A stretch of 64,000 nucleotides of DNA from Pachyseris speciosa (Eukaryota; Cnidaria; Anthozoa; Scleractinia; Pachyseridae). Of this stretch, positions 34,479-46,215 are shown piece by piece (within the stretch, counting starts at the first letter, position 1; each line of letters opens with the position of its first letter). The stretch lies in assembly GCA_016490735.1 (NCBI GenBank), contig JAEMWC010000033.1, positions 239,501 through 303,500 on the forward strand, given 5' to 3'. The notes under the pieces are model-generated. The model was not told the DNA's origin and did not search any database. It worked only from the letters and a program-made list of their open reading frames with translations. The translations under genes and the position numbers were made by a program.

Positions 34479-37400
34479 ATGTTACTGAGTGAACTTCCCT
34501 TTTATGTTCTTAGTAATGAAGAATTTGTAAAAGAAACAGGAGCATGGGTTCACGATTCAGCTAGCTCACTACTTGAGTCTAGAGATTTATTTAAAGATAT
34601 TATCCCGAGCCCAGAGAAGACGATGGTCAGGATTGTAATGAGTGCTTGGCTAGCGAGTTCATTGAATCTAATTACCACAGCGTTAAACAATGTGGGCGTA
34701 GGTTCTATGATATCAGGAATAAAGGCTTATCTATATTACACTGTAACATCCGTAGCTTGACAAAAAACTTAACTCTTTTAAACGAAATTTTGCAAAGTGT
34801 TAAAGAATTACCGAATATCATAGCTATTTCTGAAACAAAACTTTCAGATTGTAATCCACTAGATGTTTCAATTCCAGGCTATTCATTTTTAGGTGCGAAT
34901 TCTAAAACCTTTGCCGGAGGTGTGGGGCTATATGTATCAGAAAATATTAATTTTAAACGTAGAAATGATTTAGATCTTGGTTTGTTTGAGGGGCTTGAGA
35001 ATTGTTGGATTGAAATTGAAAGAAAGAAACAAAAGAATGTAGTTATTGGATGTATTTATAGACATCCATCCCAAAATCGTGAGTGCTTCTATCAAGCCAT
35101 TAAATCTAAATTAGAGATGTTAAATAACGAAGGCTGTGAGGTTTATATTACAGGTGATATAAACATTGACTTTTTTCGATACAATACTGACAACCAAACA
35201 TCTGAATACCTTGATATGCTGCTAAGCTTGGGTTATTTACCAATAATCACTAAACCAACAAGAATTACTGACCATTCCGCTACACTAATAGATCATATCT
35301 ACACAAATGTTCCGCAAAAGGTGGTTAAATCTGGAGTCTGTCTTGCTGGAATAACTGATCATTTGCCGATTTTTTGCACTGTTGATAATAAGGTCCCAAC
35401 ATATGACGGGTTGAGGTATTTCAGAGATTTTTCTAGATTCAAAGATGAGTTGTTTATTAATGATCTTAACAACTTGAACTTTAACAATCTGGTTAGTTCA
35501 GATGTGAATCAAAGCATGAATAATATTCTCAAAGCTCTAACAAAGATAACAGATAAGTACGCCCCTTTAAAGAAAATCTCTAATTCACGAAAAAGGTTGT
35601 TAAAAAAACCATGGATATCAAAATGTTTGTTAGTCTCAATTAAAATGAGGCATAAGTTATTTAAATCCCATTTCCTAAGTAAAGATCCTGATAAGATAAA
35701 GCAATACAAAATTTATAACAATAAACTTAACAAGCTCAAAGAACAAGCAAAAAAGAATTATTTTACAGCTCAATTTAACTTAAATAAGCACAATATAAAA
35801 GCCACCTGGGGACTAATAGGAATGTTAATCAATAGAAAAAAGAATCCAAGTTCATCTATAAATCATTTATTCTATAACAATAGGATCTACACCGATAAAA
35901 GAGACATATGTGAGCATCTCAACTCTCATTTTATTAATGTGGGCCCAAGCTTGGCTGCACAAATAGGTGACTATGGTAACCTTAATCCAACTCAATATAT
36001 CACAAGATCGTATAGTAATAGTTTTATGTTCCGTGCTATTAATGTCCAAGAAGTAAAAGACCTGATACAAAACTTGAAAATCAACAAATCTTCAATTGAC
36101 ATTCTTAACAAATGTATAAAATTGGCAGTAGACCACATTAGTGAAGCCCTGACGGAAGTGTTTAACTATTCTCTCGTTCAAGGGATAATGCCCGATATAT
36201 TAAAGGTATCGAGAGTAACCCCTATAGAAAAAGGCGGAGATGCAACTGACCCATCTAACTTTCGCCCAATATCTACACTTTACTCACTTGCGCAAATCTT
36301 TGAGAAGCTTGTCTACTCCCAAGTTTTAACTTATCTAGAAAAATATGATATTCTGAACAAATTTCAGTTTGGCTTCCGCAAAGGACGATCAACAGAACAG
36401 GCGATAGTAGAAATAAGTGATAATTTGAAGAAAGCCATAGACAACAACCTATACACTTGCGGAGTCTTTCTAGACTTCGCTAAGGCTTTTGATACTGTAA
36501 ACCATCAGATCTTACTTAAAAAATTAGAGGCATATGGCATAAGGGGTATACCCTTAAAGTGGTTCACAAATTACTTGTTTAATAGGCAACAATATGTTTC
36601 TCTTAATAGTGTTGAGTCATCAAAACAAACGATGAAATGTGGTATACCACAGGGTAGTTCCCTTGGCCCTCTTTTATTCTTACTCTATATAAATGACATT
36701 TCTAACTGCTCTGATAAACTGAACTTTAGGATTTTTGTTGATGACACTAATGTTTTTGCCTCATCACCCTCTATTCACGATCTTGAAAAACTAATTAACG
36801 AAGAGCTGGCTAAAATTAAAGAATGGTGCGATCTAAACAAGCTATCTATAAATATTAAGAAAACTAATTACATGATTGTTAAATCCCCTAACAAGAAATC
36901 AGGAAACATAAATATTAAATTACCAAATAAAAATGGAAATAGTGACGTAATAGAAAAAAGAGATCATATTAAATACTTAGGTGTCTTACTTGATGAAAAG
37001 CTTTCATGGAAGCACCACATAGCATACGTCTGCTCTAGAATTGCCCGAAATACTGGGATTTTTAGCAAACTAAGGTATTATATGTCTCTAGCCCAATTAA
37101 AACAACTTTATTATAGTCTTGTCAATCCCTACATATCTTATGCTATTCTTGCATGGGGGAGTGGGTACAAAACTCAAATCAAAAAAGTACAAACAAAACA
37201 AAACACAGTAATAAGAACAATATTTTTTGCCACTACTCATGGAAAGAACACTAAAAGTGCTTTTCCCTTTATGAACCTATTAGATATCCTATCAGTTAAT
37301 TCTATCTTTAAATTGCAAGCACTTAAATTTGCACATCGTTGGCATAGCAAAGCACTACCAAACATCTTTGAAAATTATTTTCAGTATGCTACTGATATTC

Positions 37401-37597
37401 ATAGTTATAATACCAGATATGCCACTAATAAAAATTTTTATAAGCCGTGCACAAGAACCAACATTGGAAAACAATCAGTATCTTCAATTGTAGTTGACCT
37501 TTGGCAAGATCTTCCAACTAGCTTGAAAAATCTTAACACTTTTACCTTTCCTGGCAAATTAAAAGAATTTCTTCTTAAAACTCAATCCAGTAAGTAA
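34479..37597 (+). pseudogene. ORF2 (endonuclease and reverse transcriptase), one frameshift
   Basis: The N-terminal part (34479 to about 34640) reads in one frame and the rest (34646-37597, 983 codons) in another; the two join naturally near 34640 if one base was lost. The endonuclease shows HCNIRSL, AISETKL, ITGDINIDF and ITDHLPI. The reverse transcriptase shows FRPISTLYSLAQIFEKL, FQFGFRKGRSTEQA, FLDFAKAFDTVNH, CGIPQGSSLGPLLF and the catalytic box FVDD (697-700 of the long frame), where FADD is usual in this group. The C-terminal tail is complete to a normal stop. The copy is therefore disabled but young. Confidence 0.85.
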
Positions 37598-37897
37598 AAT
37601 CATGCCAACGACTGCCTATATATGTGCTTATTTTTTCGTCTTAGTTTTTAAATGTGTGTATCTGTTGTTGTTTCTGTGTTGTTCTTGTCGTATCTGCTAC
37701 AATTTGTTTAATTAACTTTCCTTAGCTAGGGGCTAACTAGAAAACTTAAGTTTACTTAGCCCCTAGACACCTTTAAATGGTAATGGTTTAGCTTTTTTTT
37801 CCCCTTTTACAGATCTAAATTCCTTTAAAAAATGTAATGCTAATTGTAAGAAAAGGTGTAAATAATAAAGATTGTTGTTGTTGTTGTTGTTGTTGTC

Positions 37898-38434
37898 TGC
37901 TCAGTAACGAGCATGGAAACCCCCAGAAGCTTCTGAAGACTAGCACCCCAATTTTTTTCCAGTCATTACAATTAACTACCCATAACCTTTTTGTGCGAGA
38001 AAAGGCTGAGCGGATTTTTGTTGTTGTGGCAACCGACTTTGACTCAATTTTTACTTGCTTCTGAAAGGCACCAAGTCTAAGAATGGGCTCTGAATCGTGT
38101 CGCGAATTTCCCAGTACACGTGTTCAACACGCACCACAACGCAGAAGGGTTTAGCAGAAGGTCCGCCATCTTCACGTGTCGCCGGCACGTCACTTGAGTG
38201 ACCTTACGTACAGTTGAGTGGCCTTTTCCGTGCAAAACTGCAGGGAACGTCGAAAGGTGTTTTCAAGGCAAACCTTCGGTTCTTAATCATTTTTTTCTGC
38301 AAGAGATGCTTCCATGTGTAATTTCGGAGGTTTCTCTGACCGTATCTCGAATCCTAAACCGTTCGATAAACGTTTTCTTTCTCAAAGACTTGGCAGAAAT
38401 ATCCATCGAATGGCGTGATTAGTCATTTAGGAAT
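37898..38434. other. no gene recognised
   Basis: Region between the retrotransposon tail and the leader-like repeat at 38435. No domain-bearing ORF. Confidence 0.35.
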
Positions 38435-38520
38435 AAATAAACTATTTTCAGCAGTCTTTTCCACTGTTTGTAAGCTAGCTCGCATATTAATCAGCGTCAC
38501 TTCACACGAGGAGTCGAATC
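38435..38520 (+). repeat. leader-like repeat, inverted copy at 48998-49080
   Basis: About 85 bp containing AGCTAGCTCGCATATTAAT and AGCGTCACTTCACACGAGG match the reverse complement of 48998-49080 at roughly 85-90% by eye. At 49 kb the copy adjoins DIRS-like gag sequence, so this may be a retroelement leader. Confidence 0.75.
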
Positions 38521-38526
38521 GGTAGC

Positions 38527-38859
38527 ATGACAGAACCTTCAACGAAAAGTTCTACAAGCGTTCCGCTCGTGGGCGACATTGGTTTGGCTAGGCAGGCCCT
38601 CAGTTCAGCTCCGAAACAAACGGCAGCTTGTCAAGCTCCAGGTCTTCAAGCTTCTACTTTTTCCTCGCAGCCTGTAACTCCAGTACCGTCAGCACGTGGC
38701 TCTCCACCCGAGCCGGTTACCAGTAAGCGAGATCATTCAGCTATTGAGCTGGACAGCGACGTGCTAGACGTGAGCTTAATGTTCTTCGGTAGTTTTTGTA
38801 CCAGCATTTTAGATTGGGTAGTTTTGTTGGCGAGCGGTCGAGGCTGCAATTCTTTCTAG
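38527..38859 (+). CDS. unrecognised Ser/Pro/Thr-rich ORF beside the leader-like repeat
   Basis: 110 codons from an ATG 7 nt after the leader-like repeat. The first 81 residues are Ser/Pro/Ala-rich and low in structure; at the end of that part GACGTGAGC could act as a splice donor, so the last hydrophobic 29 residues may be intronic. The context suggests a retroelement gag start, but no domain can be named. Confidence 0.3.
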   Translation: MTEPSTKSSTSVPLVGDIGLARQALSSAPKQTAACQAPGLQASTFSSQPVTPVPSARGSPPEPVTSKRDHSAIELDSDVLDVSLMFFGSFCTSILDWVVLLASGRGCNSF

Positions 38860-38875
38860 TCGGAGATTTGTGCCA

Positions 38876-39247
38876 GTCACAGAGTTGACGATACGACTTC
38901 AGAGAGCCGCAGGGATGGCGGATTATTATTTACACTGTTATTTGTGAGTCACTGGGTTGACGATACGAGTTAAGACAGCCACCGGGGTGGCGAGTATAAT
39001 GCTTATCCATTATTATTTGAATGAGTCACAGAGTTGACAATGCGAGTTAAGAGAGCCACCGATATGGCGAGTATAATAATTTTTACGCTATTATTTGAGT
39101 GAGTCACAGAGTTGACAATACGGGCTACAGGGATGGTCGGTATACTGAGTATTTCACTGTTTTTTTGTGGGTCACAGAGTTGACGATATGAGTTAAGAGA
39201 GCCACAGGGTTGGCGGGCATAATGATTATTTGCGCTTTATTTACAGG
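38876..39247 (+). repeat. five tandem units of about 68-78 bp
   Basis: Units begin GTCAC at 38876, 38948, 39025, 39103 and 39171. Each holds GTCACAGAGTTGACGATACG, a GAGAGCCAC.GGG.TGGCG block and a TATTATTT-rich end. A degenerate sixth unit lies at about 39335-39400 after an AAAT-rich spacer. The array follows the Ser/Pro-rich ORF directly. Confidence 0.85.
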
Positions 39248-39420
39248 TCCCCATTTAAACCAGTTTTACTGAATTGGGCTACCTGTTTAAATATTTTAAA
39301 ATAAATAAATAAATGAATAAATTTCATAAGCCACAGGGTTCACGATAAAGTGTAGACGACCGCAGAGTTGGCGAAGAGCTTATTTTGTCGGGCGCCACAG
39401 GGCTTTATGATTTACGCTGT

Positions 39421-41100
39421 AATCTTCGTTAGTCTCCTTGACTTGTTTCGGAGCGCGGGGGTTAGTTCGCCAATTAGTATTCTTGATATCGTATTATTCC
39501 CCGCTTTATATATATTTGCATATTATATTTCTCGTGCTTAGCAAACAACTGTTCGTTCCGCCACGTTGCGCCTTTTCTCAATAGCTTTTGTTTTTCTCTC
39601 CTCCGGTGACAGTGCTTGGAGGGGTCTCTAAGCACCCTCTCGGATATCCGGGCGCCAAGGCTGTCACTCCCTGGTTTGCTCCTTTTTCTTGCCGTCTTGT
39701 TCGTTTTGTTTATCTGGTTTTTCGTCTTTCTCACGTTTTCCTCTTTTTTTTTCTCTTTGTTTTTCCCGCCAGTCTCGACACTCGAAGCGTTTTAAAAGTT
39801 ATCATACCCCACAATGGGAATTGTATTCAGGTTTCGGTCCATATCAAGTGCGGGTCAATCAGGAATCATGGGTTTCTCCAGACGGCAGTGCTCTGAAGGC
39901 CCAGGGTGTGGCAGCATTTGTGCTTTTCCCGTAGGCTCTTCACAAGCCTCCTCTCCCTTCTTGCAATACCCCTTTAAAAGGTGCTGATGAGCCTGGTGAA
40001 CTCCTGCCATAACACATAGGAGAGGCCAGAAGAAACAGGGGCACCTGTACCAGAGATAATAGTTTGCAGGAATCATGTGAGGTACATATGAGAGCAAACT
40101 TGAACACAAGTCCCGATTAAATATCTGTGACAAGTCGTTTTCGGTAATTGGCTCTAGTGGAGACACCACAAACAAGATTCTACTTTCCGCACAATTTATT
40201 TTTCAGAAGATATTATGTCACCAGTTTGCTACAAAAACAAGTACCCATAAAATACAATTCAAGTCAAAATATCTAAGCTTATAACTTAATTTTTTTAAAA
40301 ATTAAGTTATAAGCTTAACAAATAAGCTTGACAAATATGACAAATGAAATAAACGAAGAAATTTAAGCCAAGTAACAACGATTGAAATACTCACTATTAA
40401 CTTAAACTTAAATAAAAGCAAAGTATTATTAGGGTTTAACCAACCTTTATCAGTTATTTTGCCAAACAAAATTCAAAATCTTTGATGGATATATCCTAAC
40501 CAAATGCACGAGCGAGATGAACAATAATACTCCATATCCACTCCACAACTCCGTGGAAACCTGCACTAACTTGCCCTTTGCACAGGGTTGATACTTAACT
40601 TGACAGATGAACTCATAGCCAAAGCTCAAAGAAATTCTTTTCACTTCATGTCCCCGGCATAAGTCTTAATCCGCATAATTACACGTGTCGGGCAAATGTT
40701 ACATGTACCGTACGTGATGAATGTACATCTTTCACATTTGACGTTTGTGCAGTAATCAAAATGGCAGCTGTAACACAATATTCTTCCTTTAAAAAGTTAT
40801 TCTTCTGATCGATCGCTCAGAAATGCCTCATCATCTACTTTCCAGCTTTTGCTTTCCATATACCCCTGGAAGAAAAAAGGTAAACATGGCTTCCAACCAC
40901 TGTTATCGTCACGCGACTTGACTTGGGCTCACGTGATTTAAGGCGGACACGGTGGCACTGGGACCGAAACTTGTATCACCTCAGTTTACAATTTTCACAC
41001 ATAAAAAATTAATATTATATACAGCTCATTTAGTTTTGCTCCCTTAACAACGCACGTGCTTTTTCCTCGTGGAGTGTTTATTAAAGTCTACGAGTCCTCT
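39421..41100. other. no gene recognised
   Basis: Short ORFs on both strands without domains. The only structure noted is the hairpin at 40274-40317. GGATGTAAGTGATC at about 41136 resembles a plus-strand splice donor of a non-coding first exon, but no partner was identified. Confidence 0.3.
40274..40317. repeat. hairpin with 21-nt perfect arms and 2-nt loop
   Basis: TAAGCTTATAACTTAATTTTT is followed by TT and its exact reverse complement. Confidence 0.9.
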
Positions 41101-41694
41101 GCTTCTACGTTCGTTATCGGGGTGATCAGTTTCAGGATGTAAGTGATCAGGCTTTTGTTCATAGACTAAGCTGAGTTGTAATCGCTAAATTTGCGCGAAT
41201 ACTGTTTGTAGTCAGTCTAGATGATCACAAGCAAATATCCTTCAAATTTGTAACCAAAAGCTTCGTTGATGTTTGATTGCTGTGCGATTGAAGGAAGTTT
41301 TGCGAGGACAAGAATGTCCTTTAGTGATTTTACATTCTTGTATGATATGCAATCGGTGGCTGGTTAAAGATATGTTTTTATGTAGGTGAACTTAACTTCA
41401 ATCAGGATTTTCTTTAAAACGAGTGTTGGAGGGTAGCCTCTTTAACAGAAACTTTGTTTGAAGTCTCGTTGTTGTTTTCAAATATCTCTTTGACTGAGTT
41501 AGCTCCTAAGAGACGTAGTGTTTTAAAATGGCAATCATCTCCTTGTCGGAAACTGTCTGCGCCATGGTAGAGTTCTGAAAAGAACTGTGTTTCAGCTTTG
41601 AGATGCAAGACCGGTTTCGGAACCAAAAGATTGGATACTTCGTCAGTTGCTTTTAAGCTTTTTTTCGAAGAGCTCAGAAGGAGAGCTAGTTTTG

Positions 41695-41790
41695 AGTGCT
41701 GAAGGTAGAATCAAGTCCCTTTATATAGCGGACTTCAACCGCCGAGTGTTTTGTGATTGGTTAGTTACAAGCGGGATTCTTATTGGAAGA
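41695..41790 (-). promoter_or_regulatory. minus-facing CCAAT/CCAAT/TATA promoter
   Basis: On the minus strand CCAAT occurs at 41790-41786 and 41760-41756, TATATAAA at 41727-41720, and an initiator-like TTCAGCACTC about 25-30 bp further on. Downstream lies ACCATGGCG, a good start context, but its frame stops after 18 codons, and the longer open frame ending at 41414 lacks an ATG. The same interval is the 5' flank of the plus-strand ORF at 41854. Confidence 0.5.
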
Positions 41791-41853
41791 TATAGATAAT
41801 CTAATGGCGTGAAGGGTATTTCGATCCTGTGAGGTGTGAAGATCACACGTTCA

Positions 41854-42375
41854 ATGCACCGTGTAATGAGCGCAAAATTATGCAACGACCGTTTAAAATC
41901 CTACAATGCTACCATCGTCCAGAAAATTAGTAGCCATTTTCCGTTATTTTCACAGATTAAACGCTGTCAAGTGGAAAGTAGTACCAAAACTGAAAGCTTG
42001 GAATGTTTGCTTTCCAATGATGCCGTCGATTGCAGTAAGAAAGAACCTCCTAAGACCTTAAAGTTTAATATTAGTGGAACGTCCAAGTTTCCAGGAGCCT
42101 ACAAAGTGGTCAATGACCAAGGAAAAGAAGTTTCATTGAGAAAGACCTTGGCATACGGTACTCGTTACGGTATTGGAGAGTTCTGCCTCACTGGGGAAAG
42201 GGAAGAACAGATTGGTTGGGTTCCCGAAAAGGAACAATCAATGTTTGATACCATTGGAATGGCGTATAATTTACCAAAGTTTCGTGCAAAAATTCACGGT
42301 GCAAACTGCAAGAATCTACATGTAGGAGATAAGTTTACAAAGATAACAATTGCTGTCATTTGTGAAATTTCATGA
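41854..42375 (+). CDS. hypothetical single-exon protein, 173 aa
   Basis: Starting at the first ATG (41854; a second in-frame ATG follows four codons later) the frame runs 173 codons to TGA. The product is soluble, without signal peptide or membrane segment, and has scattered cysteines. The C-terminal 100 residues look like a compact domain, with GTRYGIGEFCLTGE, IGWVPEKEQ and HVGDKFTKITIAVICEIS. The family was not recognised. AATAAA at 42483 would serve as polyadenylation signal. The long frame, the balanced composition and the flanking signals favour a real gene; a repeat-derived origin is possible. Confidence 0.5.
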   Translation: MHRVMSAKLCNDRLKSYNATIVQKISSHFPLFSQIKRCQVESSTKTESLECLLSNDAVDCSKKEPPKTLKFNISGTSKFPGAYKVVNDQGKEVSLRKTLAYGTRYGIGEFCLTGEREEQIGWVPEKEQSMFDTIGMAYNLPKFRAKIHGANCKNLHVGDKFTKITIAVICEIS

Positions 42376-42596
42376 CTTCTTGTTGTTTATTTTTTGTTTA
42401 CATTACAAATTTTATATACTTAATAGTCTTATTTAAATTATGTCTTTCTTTTGATGAGTAGATAAATAATTTTTTTAGACATAATAAAAAACACCCTCTT
42501 GAGGTGAAAGCATTTTGGTTTGTTTACATTATACATGTATGCTGTGATGTTCAATTTACTGTTATTGATCAACACAATAATGAGTGGAACATTGAC

Positions 42597-42655
42597 AACT
42601 TCGTTCCCAGGGCTTTTTCCCTCCCTTGGGGAAAAAGCCCTGGTAACGAGGTTGG
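42597..42655. mobile_element. fold-back MITE, CGTTCCCAGGG family
   Basis: AACTTCGTTCCCAGGGCTTT is matched inverted by AAAGCCCTGGTAACGAGGTT around an 11-bp centre. Related to 23385-23463 and 60562-60715. Confidence 0.8.
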
Positions 42656-43049
42656 GACCTTGAGGGCGATTGGAAACAGCCTTAAAGATTTGACCAAAAC
42701 TGAAAAGCCATAGGAAAAAATTTATAATGACAATCAAACATCTTAACCTGGAAAACTACAATAGAAATTGATGAAAAGCCACAAGCAACATTGTTATCTC
42801 TACGTTTAATGGCTGCTTTGTGTTTGCAATAATTATACTAACTGTAATTACTTTAATTATATTTAATTATTATTGTTATTCTAGTCCAGCATTTTTGAGC
42901 TCTTGTGGCTTTGAAACATGGACATCCGACACTGACATTATAAATTATAGCATTGTGATCATATTATATCAATGTACAAGATTTTGGGAAAGAAATAGAG
43001 CTTTTTGTAGAGACTTTGATGAATTGATACTCTATCATTTAAGTTAAAT

Positions 43050-43222
43050 TAAAGCACTTTAAGTTGCCTTATGTTGTGTAAGGCTGCCTTAAGTCGCCTT
43101 AAATCACCTTAAATTGCCTTAAGTCACCTTAAGTCGCCTGATATTTTTGGCGAACTTTTCTTAAGTCGCCTTAAATCGCCTTAAGTCGCTTTAAGTCGCC
43201 TTAAGTTATGGCGACTTAAGGA
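43050..43222. repeat. minisatellite of about 10-11 bp (CCTTAAGTCG)
   Basis: About 13 units of CCTTAAGTCG/CCTTAAATCG, with one TATTTTTGGCGAACTTTTC interruption. Confidence 0.9.
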
Positions 43223-43299
43223 CCAAGAGTAAGCCTTTTCCGCCCCCAAGGCCGTCATCCAGGAAAATAGCTATAGGAATTCCACGACTTCTCCAAGAT

Positions 43300-43353
43300 T
43301 TTTGTAGCGGAGCTCCAGCGGCCCGAAGGGCCGCGAAGCGGAGCACCATACCT

Positions 43354-43385
<32 letters not shown>

Positions 43386-45655
43386 AAAATGGCTAGCGGT
43401 ATTGCTCGTGGGCCCGCACGACGACGACGACGGTGGAGTTGCCCAATAACTAATAATATCCTAATAATAATCATAATAATCCAACATGGCGGCCATACTC
43501 CACCTGGCCCAGCTGACCAGCTAGTTTACAGCGTAAGTCTTTGATACTGGACATCCATCTTATAACAAATTGACACCTGTCAAAACAAGGTATCCGCTGA
43601 CCAGTGTCACGTGACCATATCGCGGGCTCAAGTTGAGACCTCATCGAGGTCAGCTGTTTTTTTTGAAGTTGACCGCTGACCAGGTACTTGCTTTCGATTT
43701 GATCGCAGGCTCAAGCCAGGTGTGGGACACCCAAACCAAATCGAGGCTTAATTTTTCGCGCGCTTTCTGCGGCTCGTAATTTCACATTCACTTGGTTTCT
43801 TCATTTTGAGCAAAACAACTTCATCGTCTTCGATCGAAGTTTGTCTTTAAATTCGCGTAAAAAGCATAAAAATCAAGAACTTGTCAAAAGATACTCCGGA
43901 ACGTGACTTTTCAAGTGATGAAGGGAAGAGCGATTTTTCTCAAGAAAAGCTTCAAACTTGGATGGATTAAGCGGTTGAAAACAGTATAATTCAACGCTTC
44001 AAGGGCTTTCACTTTACCGCGGCATCTTGCATCTCACTAAGAAAGGTCACTTAACAGTTCACCTGTGTTAATGGGAGGAACGAGTAGCTCAAACTCTGTG
44101 GAAAAAGCTCTTTCTTTGGACAAACCGTTTGCTATTTTTGCGGATGCTTGTTTTTACCTTACTGAAGCTTACGTATTTTCAAGTGGTAGAAACCTCTACA
44201 ACACAACGCAGGACAGTGAGGTAAATTAAATAAATAGAAGCTTAACATTTGGTTTAATCGTTGTTACTTTTGTTCAGGGATGAAACTTGTATTTTTCTCT
44301 CCAATGGATATAAATAACAATCATCTGTACTCGTTTTGGACGCAAAGAAGTAGTTGAATTGTTTGTTTGTTTGTTTGTTTTTTGTTACGTTGTTTTCTTT
44401 GCAAGCTAACGAGTGTTTTTACTCGGCTTGGCTGACTGTTTTTCGACCTTGGTACCTCAACAGCGTTAAGAAACTTTTGCCCTTATCTTAATAACACATA
44501 ATCACAATGAGTCCTCGTAAAATTAAGCATTAAAACTCGAGTAAAAAAAAGCCGATCAAATGCATATGCATGTGCACGTCTCAAAATCTGACATAAAGTT
44601 GTCAAAAATTGAAAAACGTTTTAGAGATCTTCGTCGAAAGCGGCCTGTAAACAACAATATTAAGTTTCGCCGTCTATAAACATGTCGGCTTAATTTGTTT
44701 GAAACGGTAAGAATCAGCGTTTGGATGTTAAAAACACCGAAATGGGTTGACAGGCTGGGCTGGCTTTGATAAATTTTATATTGGACGGGTCTGCGAGAGA
44801 AATGCTGGTGTGGTTTGGCAAGCGCTTTCTTCGTTAACTGGATGACGCTTTGCCACTGAGAATCATTAATTGAAGAAGGTTCTTCGGAAGACATGGTAAT
44901 ACCAGTAAAACTATCAAAGCTCTTTAGCGTTTTGTGTCAGCCAAGGAAAGATTTTGTGGGAAATGGCGCTATTATTCAGCTCTGTCGCGTTCCGAGTGAT
45001 TGCTGCCTCAGCGATTCCTGTTGACTGCTCTAAACGATCAGGTGTGGACCTCTTTTTTGTCTTTTCTACGGACATTTATGTCAAAATTGCCAAGCAATTT
45101 TTGTTACTTGTCTAATTTCTCCACCTTCTCCAAGAATCTTCGAAGAAATGTTATTCGTATTCTGCTTTGTTTTCTTGTAATACTTGTGTTTGTTGTTCTG
45201 TTGTTTCTGAACCGCGGTCAATTCCTGTTGACTGCTCTTAACGATCAGTTTTTACCCTTTATTGTCTTTCCTACGGGCATTAATGTCAAAATAAATACCG
45301 ATTTTTCTAGAGTAATCAGTACAAGCTATTATTATTTTACAAGCTAGTCTTGTTTAATTTCTCCACCTTCTCCTTCTTCCAGCATAACACTCGCATCGTA
45401 CTTTGTTCGCTTGTAGTGTTTGTTTTTTTTTTTTAATCCGCTTTGAATTCCGTTACGCTTTCATCTGAAAGTAGTTAGGACTCTCGAATGTCTGTATTTT
45501 TTTTGCAAACGTTTGCTATCGAAAACTCTTCGTTTTCCCTGCTGCTGCTCAATTGTTTTGGACACAAATTAAACTGGCCCAAATAAAGCCATGCGAAGTT
45601 GCTCGGTGAGAGTGTGCAACTCCGATTCTAGGCTTGGCCTGGCTAAATATATATA
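43300..45655 (+). repeat. large dispersed repeat, copy A
   Basis: It starts near GCGGAGCTCCAGCGGCCCGA and ends near TTAGGCTTGGC-type sequence followed by an AT dinucleotide run at 45640-45655. About 780 bp (43580-44360) match the reverse complement of 57719-58515, and parts up to 45240 match down to about 55775 in copy B. Fragmentary ORFs (such as 44556-44894, minus) are not coherent. The superfamily is not identified. Confidence 0.7.
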
Positions 45656-45972
45656 TATGGCCTTCAGCTTTTCTTTTTATAATCGCTACATACCAGACTG
45701 GAATGGTGTTCCATCGAACATCATGCATGCACCTTCTTTAAGCAGGTTTAAGTCCTATCTATTACATTATTTGTGTCAATTTTAAATCAGATGTAGCTTG
45801 TGAGTAACAAGTATGTAATTTAATTAGGTTAGCGTTGGATTGTATTTCAATTTTACTTCTTTATTTTTAGTGTCAATCTCAAAGCAGGAGTGACTTGTAA
45901 GAGACAAATGTTTGATTTAATTTGATTAGGTTAGCTTTGGGCCACGTTTAAATTTCACCTCTTAGTTTTTAG
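45656..45972 (+). mobile_element. retrotransposon C-terminal fragment with duplicated 3' UTR
   Basis: The frame ending at 45785 reads SFYNRYIPDWNGVPSNIMHA, then PSLSRFKSYLLHYL, the usual C-terminal end of CR1/L2-type ORF2 (IPEWN.LP.....SL..FK). It is followed by two tandem copies of about 98 bp (45774-45871 and 45872-45972) sharing GTCAAT, GTAATTTAATTAGGTTAGC-like and CTTCTTTATTTTTAG-like words. Confidence 0.6.
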
Positions 45973-45983
45973 AATGTGTAATA

Positions 45984-46213
45984 CAGTAATAGCCCACGTA
46001 TAAGAACCAGAATTTTCTAATTTAGCCTAAATAGATTCTTATATAAATGGTACTGAAAGCAAATTTAGGCTACCAAGGTTCTTAAAATAGGTTCTTAAAT
46101 TAACTAACTTAAAATTTTAGCCTTAATAGGTTCTTATGTGGAGGGGGCTTAAAATGAAAATTTAAGCCTAACAGGTTCTTAAAACCCAGGTTCTTATTCG
46201 TGGGCTATTACTG
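45984..46213. mobile_element. mariner-type MITE with CAGTAATAGCCCACGTATAAG ends
   Basis: CAGTAATAGCCCACGTATAA at the left is matched inverted by TTATTCGTGGGCTATTACTG at the right, each flanked by TA. TA target duplication and a CAGT tip are typical of Tc1/mariner MITEs. The interior repeats AGGTTCTTA and TTTAGCCT words. Confidence 0.8.
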
Positions 46214-46215
46214 TA

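Larger units (their letters stand above)
33559..37897 (+). mobile_element. L2/CR1-like non-LTR retrotransposon, near full length
   Basis: ORF1 (33559-34320) and a frameshifted ORF2 (34479-37597) are followed by a 3' UTR ending in a TTG microsatellite (about 37873-37897). The 5' end is not defined; a 5' UTR could reach to about 33340. No target duplication was identified. ORF2 has the endonuclease plus reverse transcriptase layout of L2/CR1/Jockey-group elements. Confidence 0.85.

Noticed and set aside
39855..40175. 106-codon minus ORF
   Set aside because: No domain, no promoter or splice support; composition looks random.
43050..43222. CRISPR-like repeat spacing
   Set aside because: Units are about 10-11 bp without spacers; it is a eukaryotic minisatellite.
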